In this document: piece by piece, positions 14,649 to 22,333 of the stretch
How positions within the stretch are numbered: the stretch's first letter is position 1
Layout: each line of letters starts with the position of its first letter
Source of the DNA: Candidatus Sulfopaludibacter sp. SbA3
GTDB taxonomy: Bacteria > Acidobacteriota > Terriglobia > Bryobacterales > Bryobacteraceae
Length of the DNA: 49,930 nt
NCBI GenBank assembly: GCA_945861625.1
Contig: CAMAVI010000019.1
Coordinates: forward strand, 1-49,930
Reading direction: 5' to 3'
Position numbers and translations under genes: made by a program
The notes under the pieces: generated by a model
What the model was told of the DNA's origin: nothing
What the model saw: the letters and a program-made list of their open reading frames with translations, nothing else
Database searches by the model: none

Positions 14649-15947
14649 ATGCGCGCGTGGCTTCCCGCACTCCTGCTTTTTTCCGCGCTTCTGTGCGCGC
14701 AATCACCGTCAGCGCCTTATCCGCTGATCCGTTGGACGGTCCAGGGGAACCGCCACTTCACGCCGGCCCAGATCATGAACGCGGCGGGCTTACAACTGGG
14801 TCAACAAGTCAGCAAGGAAACGTTCGACGCCGCGCGGGACCGCCTGATGGGGACTGGCGGATTCGAGAGCGTGGGTTACGAATTCAAGCCCAGCGCCGAG
14901 AAAAGCGGCTATGATGCGACCTTCGACGTTGCCGAAGTGGCCTTGCTTTACAAGTTCCGGTTCGAGGATTTGCCCGCCCCCGAAGATCGCTTGCGCGCGC
15001 TGCTGCGCCAGCAGGAAACGCTGTTCGCCAATGAGATTCCCGCCACCCCTGAAGTTCTCAACCGCTACAACGGAGTGCTGATGAAGTTCCTGGAAGGCAA
15101 GATCGAAGTGCTCGGCCGGTTGAGTTACGATCTGCCTGGGCCGCCGATGATCCTGTTCCGTCCGGCCGGCGACCGCGCGCGTATTTCTCAAATCCATTTC
15201 ACGGGGAATGAGTCGTTGCCCGCCACCCAGTTGTTCAACACGTTTTCCGGCGTGGCCGTGGGCAAGGAATTCTCGGAAGACACGGTGCGCCGCCTGCTGG
15301 ACCTGAATATCCGTCCTCTGTTTGAGACGCGCGGCAAATTGCGCGTGGCTTTTCCGAAGATCGCCGCCGCGCCATCGCAGGAGGCGGACGTCGTGGGCGT
15401 GGCCGTGGACATCACCATCGAGGAAGGGCCCGAGTTCAAGCTGGGGACCGTGCGTTACGCGGGTGCGGCTACGCGGCAGGCCAAGGATCTCGACAGCCTC
15501 GCCAAGTGGCGCAAGGACGAAGTCGTGAACTTCGACGAGATCAAAACGGGAGCGGACCGCATCGCCCACCAGTTCAAGAGCCGGGGATATCTGCACGCCG
15601 AATCGCGCGTCGACCGCACGGTGAATGACAAGGAACAGACGGTGGATCTGGTGGTGGATGTAAAAGCGGGTGAGATCTACAACTACGGCAAGCTCGAAAT
15701 TCGTGGCCTGGATCTCTACGGCGAGCCAGCCGTCCGCAAGCAGTGGGGCACGCGGGAGGGGAAACCCTTCGACCCGGAAGCCCCCGAAGCGTTTCTCAAG
15801 GAAGCGCAAGCCATGTTTGACGACCTGGGTACGACCAGCTCCGAAACCAAGGTCAATGAGGCCGCAAAAACAGTGGATGTGACGCTGATCTTCGCGGGAA
15901 CCAAGAACCCAGGCGCCGGGCGCCGGAAGCTGGGGGCAAGGCCGTAA
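14649..15947 (+). CDS. Secreted POTRA-repeat protein without a beta-barrel
   Basis: The 432-residue protein has a signal peptide (LPALLLFSALLCAQ) followed by about four POTRA-like units: IRWTVQGNRHFTPAQIMNAA (near 27), ISQIHFTGNESLPATQLFNT (near 179), FKLGTVRYAGAATRQAKDLD (near 260) and YNYGKLEIRGLDLYGEPAV (near 343). Typical BamA-family proteins carry five POTRAs and a C-terminal barrel; here the chain ends right after the last unit with a basic tail and no barrel strands. It may act as a periplasmic chaperone or a partner for a barrel encoded elsewhere. It follows the previous gene by 49 bases. POTRA calls are by eye. Confidence 0.75.
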   Translation: MRAWLPALLLFSALLCAQSPSAPYPLIRWTVQGNRHFTPAQIMNAAGLQLGQQVSKETFDAARDRLMGTGGFESVGYEFKPSAEKSGYDATFDVAEVALLYKFRFEDLPAPEDRLRALLRQQETLFANEIPATPEVLNRYNGVLMKFLEGKIEVLGRLSYDLPGPPMILFRPAGDRARISQIHFTGNESLPATQLFNTFSGVAVGKEFSEDTVRRLLDLNIRPLFETRGKLRVAFPKIAAAPSQEADVVGVAVDITIEEGPEFKLGTVRYAGAATRQAKDLDSLAKWRKDEVVNFDEIKTGADRIAHQFKSRGYLHAESRVDRTVNDKEQTVDLVVDVKAGEIYNYGKLEIRGLDLYGEPAVRKQWGTREGKPFDPEAPEAFLKEAQAMFDDLGTTSSETKVNEAAKTVDVTLIFAGTKNPGAGRRKLGARP

Positions 15948-15986
15948 TTTCACAGACCCGGCGCGGCGGCTGACGTTTTCTTCTTA

Positions 15987-16008
15987 ATATGCCATACTTA
16001 TGGCATAT
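15987..16008. promoter_or_regulatory. Perfect 10-bp inverted repeat overlapping the vapB start: likely autoregulatory operator
   Basis: ATATGCCATA and TATGGCATAT flank a 2-base centre and form a perfect palindrome that includes the first two bases of the antitoxin ATG (16007). A -35-like CTGACG (15970-15975) and a -10-like CATACT (15993-15998) with a 17-base spacer would start transcription at or next to the ATG, with no room for a Shine-Dalgarno. VapB-type complexes normally bind such palindromes. Confidence 0.6.
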
Positions 16009-16231
16009 GAGGACGACCGTAGAACTCCCCGATGACCTTCTGAGCCGTGCCAAGAGCCACGCGGCGCTGGCCGGCGTCTCCCTGAAAGAATTATTCATCG
16101 ACGCCATCGAGCAGAGGCTGGCGCCGCGGAATCAGAAGACCCGCCGGCCGCCGCCTGCCATTGGGAATCCGAAGGGCCGCCGGATTCGCGTCCTTACGCC
16201 GGAACAGATCGACCAGGCCATGTTCAGCTAA
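16007..16231 (+). CDS. vapB: VapB-like antitoxin
   Basis: The ATG at 16007 gives 74 residues: an N-terminal ribbon-helix-helix-like segment (MRTTVELPDDLLSRAKSHAA, then GVSLKELFIDAI) and a Pro/Arg-rich C-terminal part (PPPAIGNPKGRRIRVLTPEQ) that would wrap the toxin. This is the standard layout of an RHH antitoxin whose dimer binds the palindrome at its own start codon. An upstream in-frame ATG at 15989 exists but has no better ribosome site. The gene is 10 bases upstream of the PIN-domain toxin. Whether the pair is active cannot be told. Confidence 0.8.
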   Translation: MRTTVELPDDLLSRAKSHAALAGVSLKELFIDAIEQRLAPRNQKTRRPPPAIGNPKGRRIRVLTPEQIDQAMFS

Positions 16232-16241
16232 GACCGGCCGC

Positions 16242-16679
16242 ATGCGACGTTCGCTGGTCGATGTCAATGTCTGGTTGAGTTTGCTGGTCCGCCAGCACCA
16301 GCATCACAAGATCGCGCGCAAGTGGTATGAAGCGCTCGAGTCATCCGAAGCCGGTCTTTGCCGGTTCGTGCAACTCGGCTTGATCCGCCTTCTGGGCAAT
16401 CGGTCGATCATGGGAGGAGACGTGCTTTCGGCCGCGGCCGCCTGGAGCTTGATCGAGGAACTACTGAAGGACGAACGCGTGGAATTTGTGCCGGAATCGC
16501 CGGATGTCGATATTTTCCTGCCATCTCTCTTGCGCTATCCGGTTCCCACGGGGAAACTAGTGAGCGACGCCTACCTGGCCGCCTTCGCTTTGAGTTCATC
16601 GCGGCGCCTGATTACCCTCGACGCCGGATACCGTCAGTTTCGAGAATTAGAAATAGAGATCCTGGGACCCACGCGTTAA
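16242..16679 (+). CDS. vapC: VapC-like PIN-domain toxin (ribonuclease)
   Basis: The 145-residue protein has PIN features: SLVDVNVWLSLLV with the first catalytic Asp (residue 7), a central acidic segment with AWSLIEELL and DERVEFVPES, LVSDAYLAAFAL with the third acidic residue, and RLITLDAGYRQF with the last Asp before the terminal strand. PIN toxins cleave RNA with Mg ions. The family of VapC with VNVWLxLL at the start is typical of TIGR00028-like members. It follows the antitoxin by 10 bases with no strong Shine-Dalgarno, so translation may be coupled. All acidic positions seem intact. Confidence 0.85.
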   Translation: MRRSLVDVNVWLSLLVRQHQHHKIARKWYEALESSEAGLCRFVQLGLIRLLGNRSIMGGDVLSAAAAWSLIEELLKDERVEFVPESPDVDIFLPSLLRYPVPTGKLVSDAYLAAFALSSSRRLITLDAGYRQFRELEIEILGPTR

Positions 16680-16719
16680 GACGGTGTGAACCGCCCCCCC
16701 CTTGGTATCCTGTAGTTCT

Positions 16720-17508
16720 GTGTCCTTGCCGCTGAATTTTCACCTGGAGCAATACGATGGGCCGCTCGACCTGCTGCTGGACCTGATCCGCAAGCAGGAG
16801 ATCGACATCTACAATATCCCCATCGCGCAGATCACCTCGCAGTATCTGGAATTCATGGCCAAAGCGCTCGAGATGGACATCGAGCTCAGCGCCGAATTCG
16901 TCTACATGGCGGCCACACTGATCCAGATCAAATCGAAAGCGCTACTCCCGCGCGACCCGGCCTTGCAAGAGATCTCGCCCGAAGAAGATCCGCGCAAGGA
17001 ACTGGTCGACCGCCTGCTGGAGCATGAGCGCTTCAAGTCCGCCGCCGAGATGCTGCATCAGAAACGCGTGGTGGAAGAAGCCGTGTGGTCCAATCCGCAA
17101 ATTGAGCAATTCCGCGCCGAAGACGACGGCACGCCGGGCCTGGCGGTCACCTTGCACGATCTGGTGAAGACCTTCCAGGGCGTGCTGGAGCGCGCCAAGA
17201 ACCGGCCCGTTTATGAGATCGACCAGGAAGACGTCTCCGTACCGGACATGATCCGCTACATGCGGACCATTTTCGAAAAAGAACGGCGTAATGACGTGAT
17301 CTCCGCGCGTGAGCTGTTCGAACGCCAGAAGAGCCGCCGCGCCATGATCTGCCTGTTCCTGGCCTTGCTGGAATTGGTCAAGCTGCAAGCGGTGGGGTTG
17401 ACGCAGGCCGACGCGTTCGGAGAAATCGGCTTAAAGCGGCTGAGAGGTTTTGACGAAGCGTTTACGGAAGAAACGACGATGACTGCGATTAACGAGGGGT
17501 ATCAGTGA
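16720..17508 (+). CDS. scpA: Segregation and condensation protein A (kleisin)
   Basis: Starting at GTG 16720 the product is 262 residues and opens SLPLNFHLEQYDGPLDLLLD, the ScpA N-terminal signature. A TTG at 16702 in frame would add six residues. The chain continues IPIAQITSQYLEF, SAEFVYMAATLIQIKSKALL, and a C-terminal winged-helix with ARELFERQKSRRAMICLFLA. ScpA bridges the two SMC heads with ScpB to make the bacterial condensin. It lies 13 bases before scpB and is part of the conserved scpA-scpB-rluB block. Confidence 0.95.
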   Translation: MSLPLNFHLEQYDGPLDLLLDLIRKQEIDIYNIPIAQITSQYLEFMAKALEMDIELSAEFVYMAATLIQIKSKALLPRDPALQEISPEEDPRKELVDRLLEHERFKSAAEMLHQKRVVEEAVWSNPQIEQFRAEDDGTPGLAVTLHDLVKTFQGVLERAKNRPVYEIDQEDVSVPDMIRYMRTIFEKERRNDVISARELFERQKSRRAMICLFLALLELVKLQAVGLTQADAFGEIGLKRLRGFDEAFTEETTMTAINEGYQ

Positions 17509-17521
17509 GCGGAGTTTACCA

Positions 17522-18220
17522 GTGAGCATGGACGAAATCGACGTTTCCCAACTGACCGAGGAAAGGCCCGCCGAAAGCCAGGATGCCATCCTGAAGGCCA
17601 TCCTGGAGGCCATTGTTTACATCACCGATGAGCCTCTTTCGGCTCAGCAACTGGCCGCCGCTTTGGAGCGTCCGCTGGACGTGATCCAGCGTGTGCTCAA
17701 CGAACTGGTGGAAGTATACGCCAAGCCTGAGCATGGCCTGAGCATCCGCGAGATCGCGGGCGGCTACAAGATGGCCACCAAGGCCGAGCATCACGAAGCC
17801 GTGCGCGCGTTCGTCAAGAAACTCACTCCGCCGCTGAAACTGTCACTGCCGGCGCTGGAGACGCTGGCGGTCATCGCCTACAAGCAACCGGTGACCACGC
17901 CGGAGATCATGGAAATTCGCGGCGTGCAGGGAGCGAGCGTACTCAAGACGCTGCTCGACCGCAAGCTGATCGGCGAGGCCGGCCGCAAGAAAGTGGTCGG
18001 GCAGCCGATTTTATACAAGACCACCAAAGAGTTCCTGGTGCAATTCGGCTTGAAGGATCTGGGCGAGTTGCCGACACTCAAGGAATTCGAAGAGCTGGGA
18101 CGCATGTCGGTGTCCGAGTCGGAGGGTGAGATGGCAAGCGAGGCCCCGCAAGCGGAACTGCCTCTCGAGCCGGAAACGCCGCCAGATACTCCCCGGGAGG
18201 CCGCGGCGGAAAATGCCTGA
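17522..18220 (+). CDS. scpB: Segregation and condensation protein B
   Basis: The 232-residue protein has two winged-helix domains: ILKAILEAIVYITDEPLSAQ to IREIAGGYKMATKAEHHEAV, and LSLPALETLAVIAYKQPVTT with EIMEIRGVQGASVLKTLLDR, the ScpB signature. The GTG at 17522 lies 7 bases after GGAG; an ATG two codons on is possible but has poorer spacing. The C-terminal 40 residues are an acidic Pro/Glu tail. ScpB dimers bind ScpA on the SMC ring. Its stop overlaps the pseudouridine synthase start by 8 bases. Confidence 0.95.
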   Translation: MSMDEIDVSQLTEERPAESQDAILKAILEAIVYITDEPLSAQQLAAALERPLDVIQRVLNELVEVYAKPEHGLSIREIAGGYKMATKAEHHEAVRAFVKKLTPPLKLSLPALETLAVIAYKQPVTTPEIMEIRGVQGASVLKTLLDRKLIGEAGRKKVVGQPILYKTTKEFLVQFGLKDLGELPTLKEFEELGRMSVSESEGEMASEAPQAELPLEPETPPDTPREAAAENA

Positions 18221-19580
18221 AGAGCGCCTGCAAAAAATCCTGTCGCAAGCGGGCGTGACCTCACGCCGCAAAGCCGAGGAACTGATCGTCGAAGGCCGCG
18301 TGACGGTGAACGGCGAAACCATCACGGAACTCGGCAGCAAGGCCGACATTGCAATCGACCACATCAAGGTTGACGGCCACCTGCTGCGCGCGCCTAAGCA
18401 CCACACTTATATCGCGCTGAACAAGCCCAAAGATTGCATGACCACCATGTCCGACCCGGAAGGGCGGCAGACCGTGATGCACGTGATGCGCGGCGTGAAG
18501 GAACGCGTGTATCCGGTAGGCCGGCTGGATTATCACAGCGAAGGCCTGCTGCTGCTCACAAACGATGGCGAGTTCGCGAATCGCCTGATGGCCCCGGCCA
18601 GTCACATTCAGAAAGTCTACGTCGTAAAAGTGACCGGCGAACTCACTGAGGAGCAGGAAAAGCAGTTCCGCGAAGGCATCCCGATGCACGGCCGCAAGAC
18701 CGCGCCGGCGGAACTCAAGCGCATCAAACACGGCGCCAATCCCTGGTACGAGGTAAAGATCGCCGAAGGCCGCCAGAACCAGATCCGCATCATGTTCAAG
18801 CACCTTGGGAAACTGGTGGAAAAACTCCGCCGGGTAAAGATCGGATTCCTGGAGTTGGACGTCCCGCCCGGACGCTATCGATCGCTCACGCCGCAGGAAG
18901 TCAAGAAATTCAAGAAGCTGCTGAAGATGGATGAGAACGCGGACGTTGGCGCCGTGGCGCCGCAAGCCGCGGACGTCGCGCCGCTGCCAACTCCAGTAAC
19001 TAAGGCCACAGCACCCAAGCCCAAAGCGGCCAAGCCCACGGCGACCAAGCCGCACATGCCAAAGCTCAGGCGCGGGCCACGCAATGCGGGTACGCGTTAT
19101 GACGGGCCGCGCAAGTTCGCCTTACCACAAGCGCCACGGGATGCCTCGGTGAGTCCCGCATCCCGCCCTGCGCGCTCATCAGACACCAGACCACCCGATC
19201 GTGGACCGAAGCCCGGTTCACGTAACGACGGACCGCGGAATGCCAAGCCCGGAGGACGCGGTCCCGGACCACGCAACGCTGGACCGCGCAACGACGGACC
19301 ACGCAACGCTGGACCGCGCAACGCTGGACCGCGCAACGACGGACCACGCAACGCCGGACCACGCAACGCCGGACCACGCAACGCTGGACCGCGCAACGAC
19401 GGACCGCGCAACGACGGACCGCGCAACGCCGGACCACGCAACGCCGGACCACGAAACGCCGGACCACGAAACGCCGGACCACGAAACGCTGGACCACGAA
19501 ACGCTGGACCGCGCAACGACGGACCGCGCAACGCTGGACCGCGCAACGCTGGACCGCGCAAACCGAATCGCGGGCGGTAG
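18213..19580 (+). CDS. rluB: 23S rRNA pseudouridine synthase (RluB/RsuA family) with a long GPRN-repeat tail
   Basis: The ATG at 18213 opens an S4 domain (MPEERLQKILSQAGVTSRRK), followed by the RsuA/RluB catalytic domain with GRLDYHSEGLLLLTNDGEF, whose first Asp is the catalytic residue, and EGRQNQIRIMFKHLG. The enzyme isomerises a uridine in 23S rRNA near the peptidyl-transferase centre. After about residue 245 an Ala/Lys/Pro linker leads to an Arg/Gly/Asn/Pro tail with 19 consecutive GPRN(A/D) pentads (19266-19550). Charged, disordered tails occur on related enzymes and may bind RNA, but this regular repeat is unusual. Total length is 455 residues against about 240-300 for family cores. Confidence 0.9.
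   Translation: MPEERLQKILSQAGVTSRRKAEELIVEGRVTVNGETITELGSKADIAIDHIKVDGHLLRAPKHHTYIALNKPKDCMTTMSDPEGRQTVMHVMRGVKERVYPVGRLDYHSEGLLLLTNDGEFANRLMAPASHIQKVYVVKVTGELTEEQEKQFREGIPMHGRKTAPAELKRIKHGANPWYEVKIAEGRQNQIRIMFKHLGKLVEKLRRVKIGFLELDVPPGRYRSLTPQEVKKFKKLLKMDENADVGAVAPQAADVAPLPTPVTKATAPKPKAAKPTATKPHMPKLRRGPRNAGTRYDGPRKFALPQAPRDASVSPASRPARSSDTRPPDRGPKPGSRNDGPRNAKPGGRGPGPRNAGPRNDGPRNAGPRNAGPRNDGPRNAGPRNAGPRNAGPRNDGPRNDGPRNAGPRNAGPRNAGPRNAGPRNAGPRNAGPRNDGPRNAGPRNAGPRKPNRGR
19266..19562 (+). repeat. 15-bp tandem repeat encoding 19 GPRNA/GPRND pentapeptides
   Basis: Nineteen in-frame copies of GGACC(A/G)CG(C/A)AACG(C/A)(T/C) run without interruption, followed by a partial twentieth. Third positions and the Ala/Asp codon vary among copies in blocks (five-base sub-patterns repeat together), which points to past expansion by slippage or unequal exchange. 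The repeat keeps all six frames largely open, producing long spurious ORFs. Confidence 0.95.
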
Positions 19581-19588
19581 CTCGGACC

Positions 19589-21181
19589 TTATCCCACCGC
19601 CTGCTTGGCGTGCGTTTGAAACTCTTCGTACGGTCCCTGGAAATCCTCGACGCGGCCGTGGTCGAAATGCCAGATACGGGTGGCGACTTCGTCGATCACG
19701 TCATGATCGTGCGTAACCAGCAGCACGGTACCCTCGTATCGCTGGAGCGCGATGTTCAAGGCGTTGATGGATTCCAGATCCAAGTGATTGGTTGGTTCGT
19801 CCAACACCAGCACGTTGGGCTTTTCCAGCATCAACTTGCAAAAGATAATGCGCGCCGCTTCGCCGCCGGAAAGCGCATTGGTTTTCTTCAGCGCGTCGTC
19901 GCCGGAAAACAACATCTGGCCCAACAATCCGCGCAATTCTTCCTGGGCCGCCTGCGGATCGAAGCCGTGCAGGAATTCCAGGAGCGTGAGGCCATCTGGA
20001 ATCGTTTCGCGGTGATCCTGCGCGAAGTACCCAACCGAGACTTCATGGCCCCATTCGGCCGTCCCCGCATCCGCAAAGCCTGGCTCGACGATCGACCGCA
20101 GCATCGTGGTCTTCCCCGCTCCGTTGCGGCCCATCAGCGCGATTTTTTCGCCGCGGCTGATACTCGCGGTGAAATCCGTGACAACCTTGTTTCTCTCGTA
20201 GGCTTTCGTTAACCCTTTGACCACCAGCGGATGCCGGCCGGACGGGCGCTTCATCTCGAAACGGATAAAGGGGCGCGCGATGTTGGAGCGGGCCAGATCC
20301 GACGTTTGCAGGCGTTCCACTTCCTTCTTACGCGAAGTGACCTGCGAGGAGCGCGTACCCGCCGAGAAGCGCTGGATGAATTCGTTCAGTTGTTCGATTT
20401 TCTTTTCGCGCTGCGCGTTCTGCGCTTCGATGCGCGAGCGGATCTGCGTCTTCTGCAGCACCATGTCGTCATACCCGCCCGGGTACATGATGATGGCTTC
20501 GTAATCGATGTCCGCGCAGTGGGTGCAGACTTCGTTGAGGAAATGGCGATCGTGCGAGATCACGATCAGGCAGCCATTGTAGCGGATCAAGTAGTCCTGC
20601 AACCAGTGGACCGAATCCAGATCCAGGTTATTGGTCGGTTCGTCCAACAGCAGCAGCGGAGGCGTACCAAACAGGGCCTGGGCCAACAACACACGTACCT
20701 TCTGGCCGCCCTGCAATTCACTCATCTTGCGCTCGTGCAGGGACTCGGGAATATCCAGGCCATCAAGCAGCACCGCCGCATCGCTCTCTGCCGTGTAGCC
20801 GCCTTCGTCACCGACAATCCCTTCCAACTCCCCCAGTCGCATGCCGTCTTCTTCGGTGAGTGTTTCCGGATCTTTGTCGTACAGTGTTTCGCGTTCCTGC
20901 AGCGCCGCCCACAGCGGAGCGTTGCCCATGATCACCGTATCGATCACGCGGAAAGCGTCGAAAGTAAACTGATCCTGGTTGAGGACGCCCATTTTCTTGG
21001 GCCGTACGACGGCACCCTTGCTCGGCTCGATCTCGCCCGTGATGATCTTCACGAGCGTGGACTTGCCGGCGCCGTTCGGGCCCGTGACCGCATAGCGGCG
21101 GCCGGCCTGGAAGGTGGTTGATACTTCCTCAAACAGGATGCGGGCGCCGTAGCGCATAGTTACGTTGTTAATAGAAAGCAT
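19589..21181 (-). CDS. ybiT: ABC-F family ATPase (YbiT-like)
   Basis: The 530-residue protein has two ATPase domains: Walker A GPNGAGKST and GRNGAGKTT, signature LQGGQ and LSGGE, Walker B with LLLLDEPTNNLD and LVLDEPTNHLD, and both switch His residues (SHDRHF, THDHDV). An arm plus linker helix lies between them (IRSRIEAQNAQREKKIEQLN). There are no membrane segments. ABC-F proteins act on the ribosome at the E site to relieve stalled states. Length and the N-terminal MLSINNVTMRYGARILFEEV are close to YbiT rather than EttA or Uup. It converges with rluB with only 8 bases between stops. Confidence 0.9.
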   Translation of the reverse strand: MLSINNVTMRYGARILFEEVSTTFQAGRRYAVTGPNGAGKSTLVKIITGEIEPSKGAVVRPKKMGVLNQDQFTFDAFRVIDTVIMGNAPLWAALQERETLYDKDPETLTEEDGMRLGELEGIVGDEGGYTAESDAAVLLDGLDIPESLHERKMSELQGGQKVRVLLAQALFGTPPLLLLDEPTNNLDLDSVHWLQDYLIRYNGCLIVISHDRHFLNEVCTHCADIDYEAIIMYPGGYDDMVLQKTQIRSRIEAQNAQREKKIEQLNEFIQRFSAGTRSSQVTSRKKEVERLQTSDLARSNIARPFIRFEMKRPSGRHPLVVKGLTKAYERNKVVTDFTASISRGEKIALMGRNGAGKTTMLRSIVEPGFADAGTAEWGHEVSVGYFAQDHRETIPDGLTLLEFLHGFDPQAAQEELRGLLGQMLFSGDDALKKTNALSGGEAARIIFCKLMLEKPNVLVLDEPTNHLDLESINALNIALQRYEGTVLLVTHDHDVIDEVATRIWHFDHGRVEDFQGPYEEFQTHAKQAVG

Positions 21182-21269
21182 TACTTGGAGTTAAGGTCGG
21201 ACCGCGGAGGGGCTGACAACTCCAGTATAGCGGATGCTGGCCCTTTACTTTTTGTTAAAATGTAAAGCG

Positions 21270-21488
21270 ATGGCTGCCACACTCTCGTCCAAAAATCAGA
21301 TCGTGATTCCGCGCGAGGCGCGCGAAAAACTGAAACTGAAGGCGGGCGACAAGCTCGAGGTCGTAGTAAACGGCGACACGATCCTCATCTTCGCGAAGCC
21401 AAAGTCCTATGCGGCGGCACTTCGGGGCATTGCCCGCGGTCTGTACCCAGCGGGATACCTCGACAAGGAACGCGATAGTTGGGACTAG
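21270..21488 (+). CDS. AbrB/MazE-type antitoxin
   Basis: The ATG at 21270 gives 72 residues with a swapped-hairpin AbrB fold: ATLSSKNQIVIPREAREKL, then KAGDKLEVVVNGDTILIFAK. The C-terminus (RGIARGLYPAGYLDKERDSW) would bind the toxin. A T-rich AT-biased stretch precedes it (21241-21265, TTACTTTTTGTTAAAATGTAAA), which likely holds the promoter. The stop overlaps the following PIN-domain gene by 10 bases, so they form one operon. Confidence 0.8.
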   Translation: MAATLSSKNQIVIPREAREKLKLKAGDKLEVVVNGDTILIFAKPKSYAAALRGIARGLYPAGYLDKERDSWD

Positions 21489-21925
21489 CGGAATTCCTCC
21501 GGCGCCACCGCCGCGTGGCCTTGGACACAAGTATCTTCATCTACGCCGTGGAAGAGCATCCTAAGTACGTCGGCCTCGCCTACCGTGTTCTCGAATGGGT
21601 GGAACACGCCCGGCACTCCGCCGTGACTTCCACGTTGACCATGACCGAGGTGCTCACCCTGCCCTACGCCCAACAGACCAAGCAGCGTGTGAACCAATAT
21701 TACGGATTGTTATCCCGCTATCCCAACCTGGAGTGGATCGCCCCCGATCTGGAGATCGCGGATTTGGCCGCTCGTTTCCGCGCGAGCTACCGGCTGCGAA
21801 CACCTGACGCGATTCAGGCGGCAACCGCCGTACGTTCCGGAGTTCGCGGGTTCATCACCAACGATTCAGCGTTTCAGCGCGTCGACGAGCTGGAGGTGGT
21901 GCTGTTCGACGAGCTCCTCTCATGA
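21479..21925 (+). CDS. PIN-domain toxin paired with the AbrB-type antitoxin
   Basis: From the TTG at 21479 (AAGGA upstream) 148 residues are encoded; a GTG at 21515 is an alternative. The PIN acidic set is visible: VALDTSIFIYAVEEHPKY (first Asp), TSTLTMTEVLTLPY (Glu), RLRTPDAIQAATAV (Asp) and FITNDSAFQRV (Asp). The family cleaves RNA when freed from its antitoxin. The TTG start overlaps the antitoxin stop, keeping toxin translation low and coupled. This is the second toxin-antitoxin pair within 6 kb. Confidence 0.85.
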   Translation: MGLAEFLRRHRRVALDTSIFIYAVEEHPKYVGLAYRVLEWVEHARHSAVTSTLTMTEVLTLPYAQQTKQRVNQYYGLLSRYPNLEWIAPDLEIADLAARFRASYRLRTPDAIQAATAVRSGVRGFITNDSAFQRVDELEVVLFDELLS

Positions 21926-21935
21926 GCGGCCGCCG

Positions 21936-22301
21936 CTACCCTTCGTATTTTTCGAGTTCCAACTGATCGCCCGCGGCCGTTTGGGACTTATCAATCATGC
22001 CCACCGGCAACTCCAGCGTCGAGTGCGCGCGCAGGCTGAGCGCGATGCGGTTCCTCACCATATTGCGCCGGACCTTGGTCACTTGCCGCTTCTTGTTGAT
22101 GAAGACCACGTCAATGGCGAACTTCATCATGAAGCTGTGGACACCCTCGCAGGGGACGATCCAGAGTCCTTCGCCTTCTTCAAGACCCGTGTGTTTCAGC
22201 AGGCCACGCTGGCGGGTCGCGCTGGTGTCGGCAATGTCGGCGCGATCGGCGAGAACCGTATTTTTGGTGAGATTGCGGACGCGAAGCTTCAAGTTGACCA
22301 T
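21936..22301 (-). CDS. DUF192 (UPF0127) family protein
   Basis: The ATG at 22301 gives 121 residues. The DUF192 pattern is visible: NTVLADRADIADTSATRQRGLL, GLEEGEGLWIVPCEGVHSFM, MKFAIDVVFINKKRQV and LELPVGMIDKSQTAAGDQLE. Members are often exported; this one shows no signal peptide from this start and is probably cytoplasmic. The function of the family is not established. It is divergent from msrA, with 32 bases between their starts. Confidence 0.85.
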   Translation of the reverse strand: MVNLKLRVRNLTKNTVLADRADIADTSATRQRGLLKHTGLEEGEGLWIVPCEGVHSFMMKFAIDVVFINKKRQVTKVRRNMVRNRIALSLRAHSTLELPVGMIDKSQTAAGDQLELEKYEG

Positions 22302-22333
22302 TGTACCGGGTTCCCTGCCGTTACAATAGGAAT

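Noticed and set aside
14790..15953. A 387-codon minus-strand frame opposite the POTRA gene
   Set aside because: No signal peptide or domain; the plus-strand POTRA repeats and signal peptide explain the region.
19266..19550. CRISPR array
   Set aside because: The 15-bp units are contiguous, in frame and have no spacers; no cas genes are in the window.
19066..19561. Two long minus-strand frames of RRCAVRRC and LRGPALRGP repeats
   Set aside because: They are the reverse reading of the 15-bp coding repeat, which keeps all frames open.
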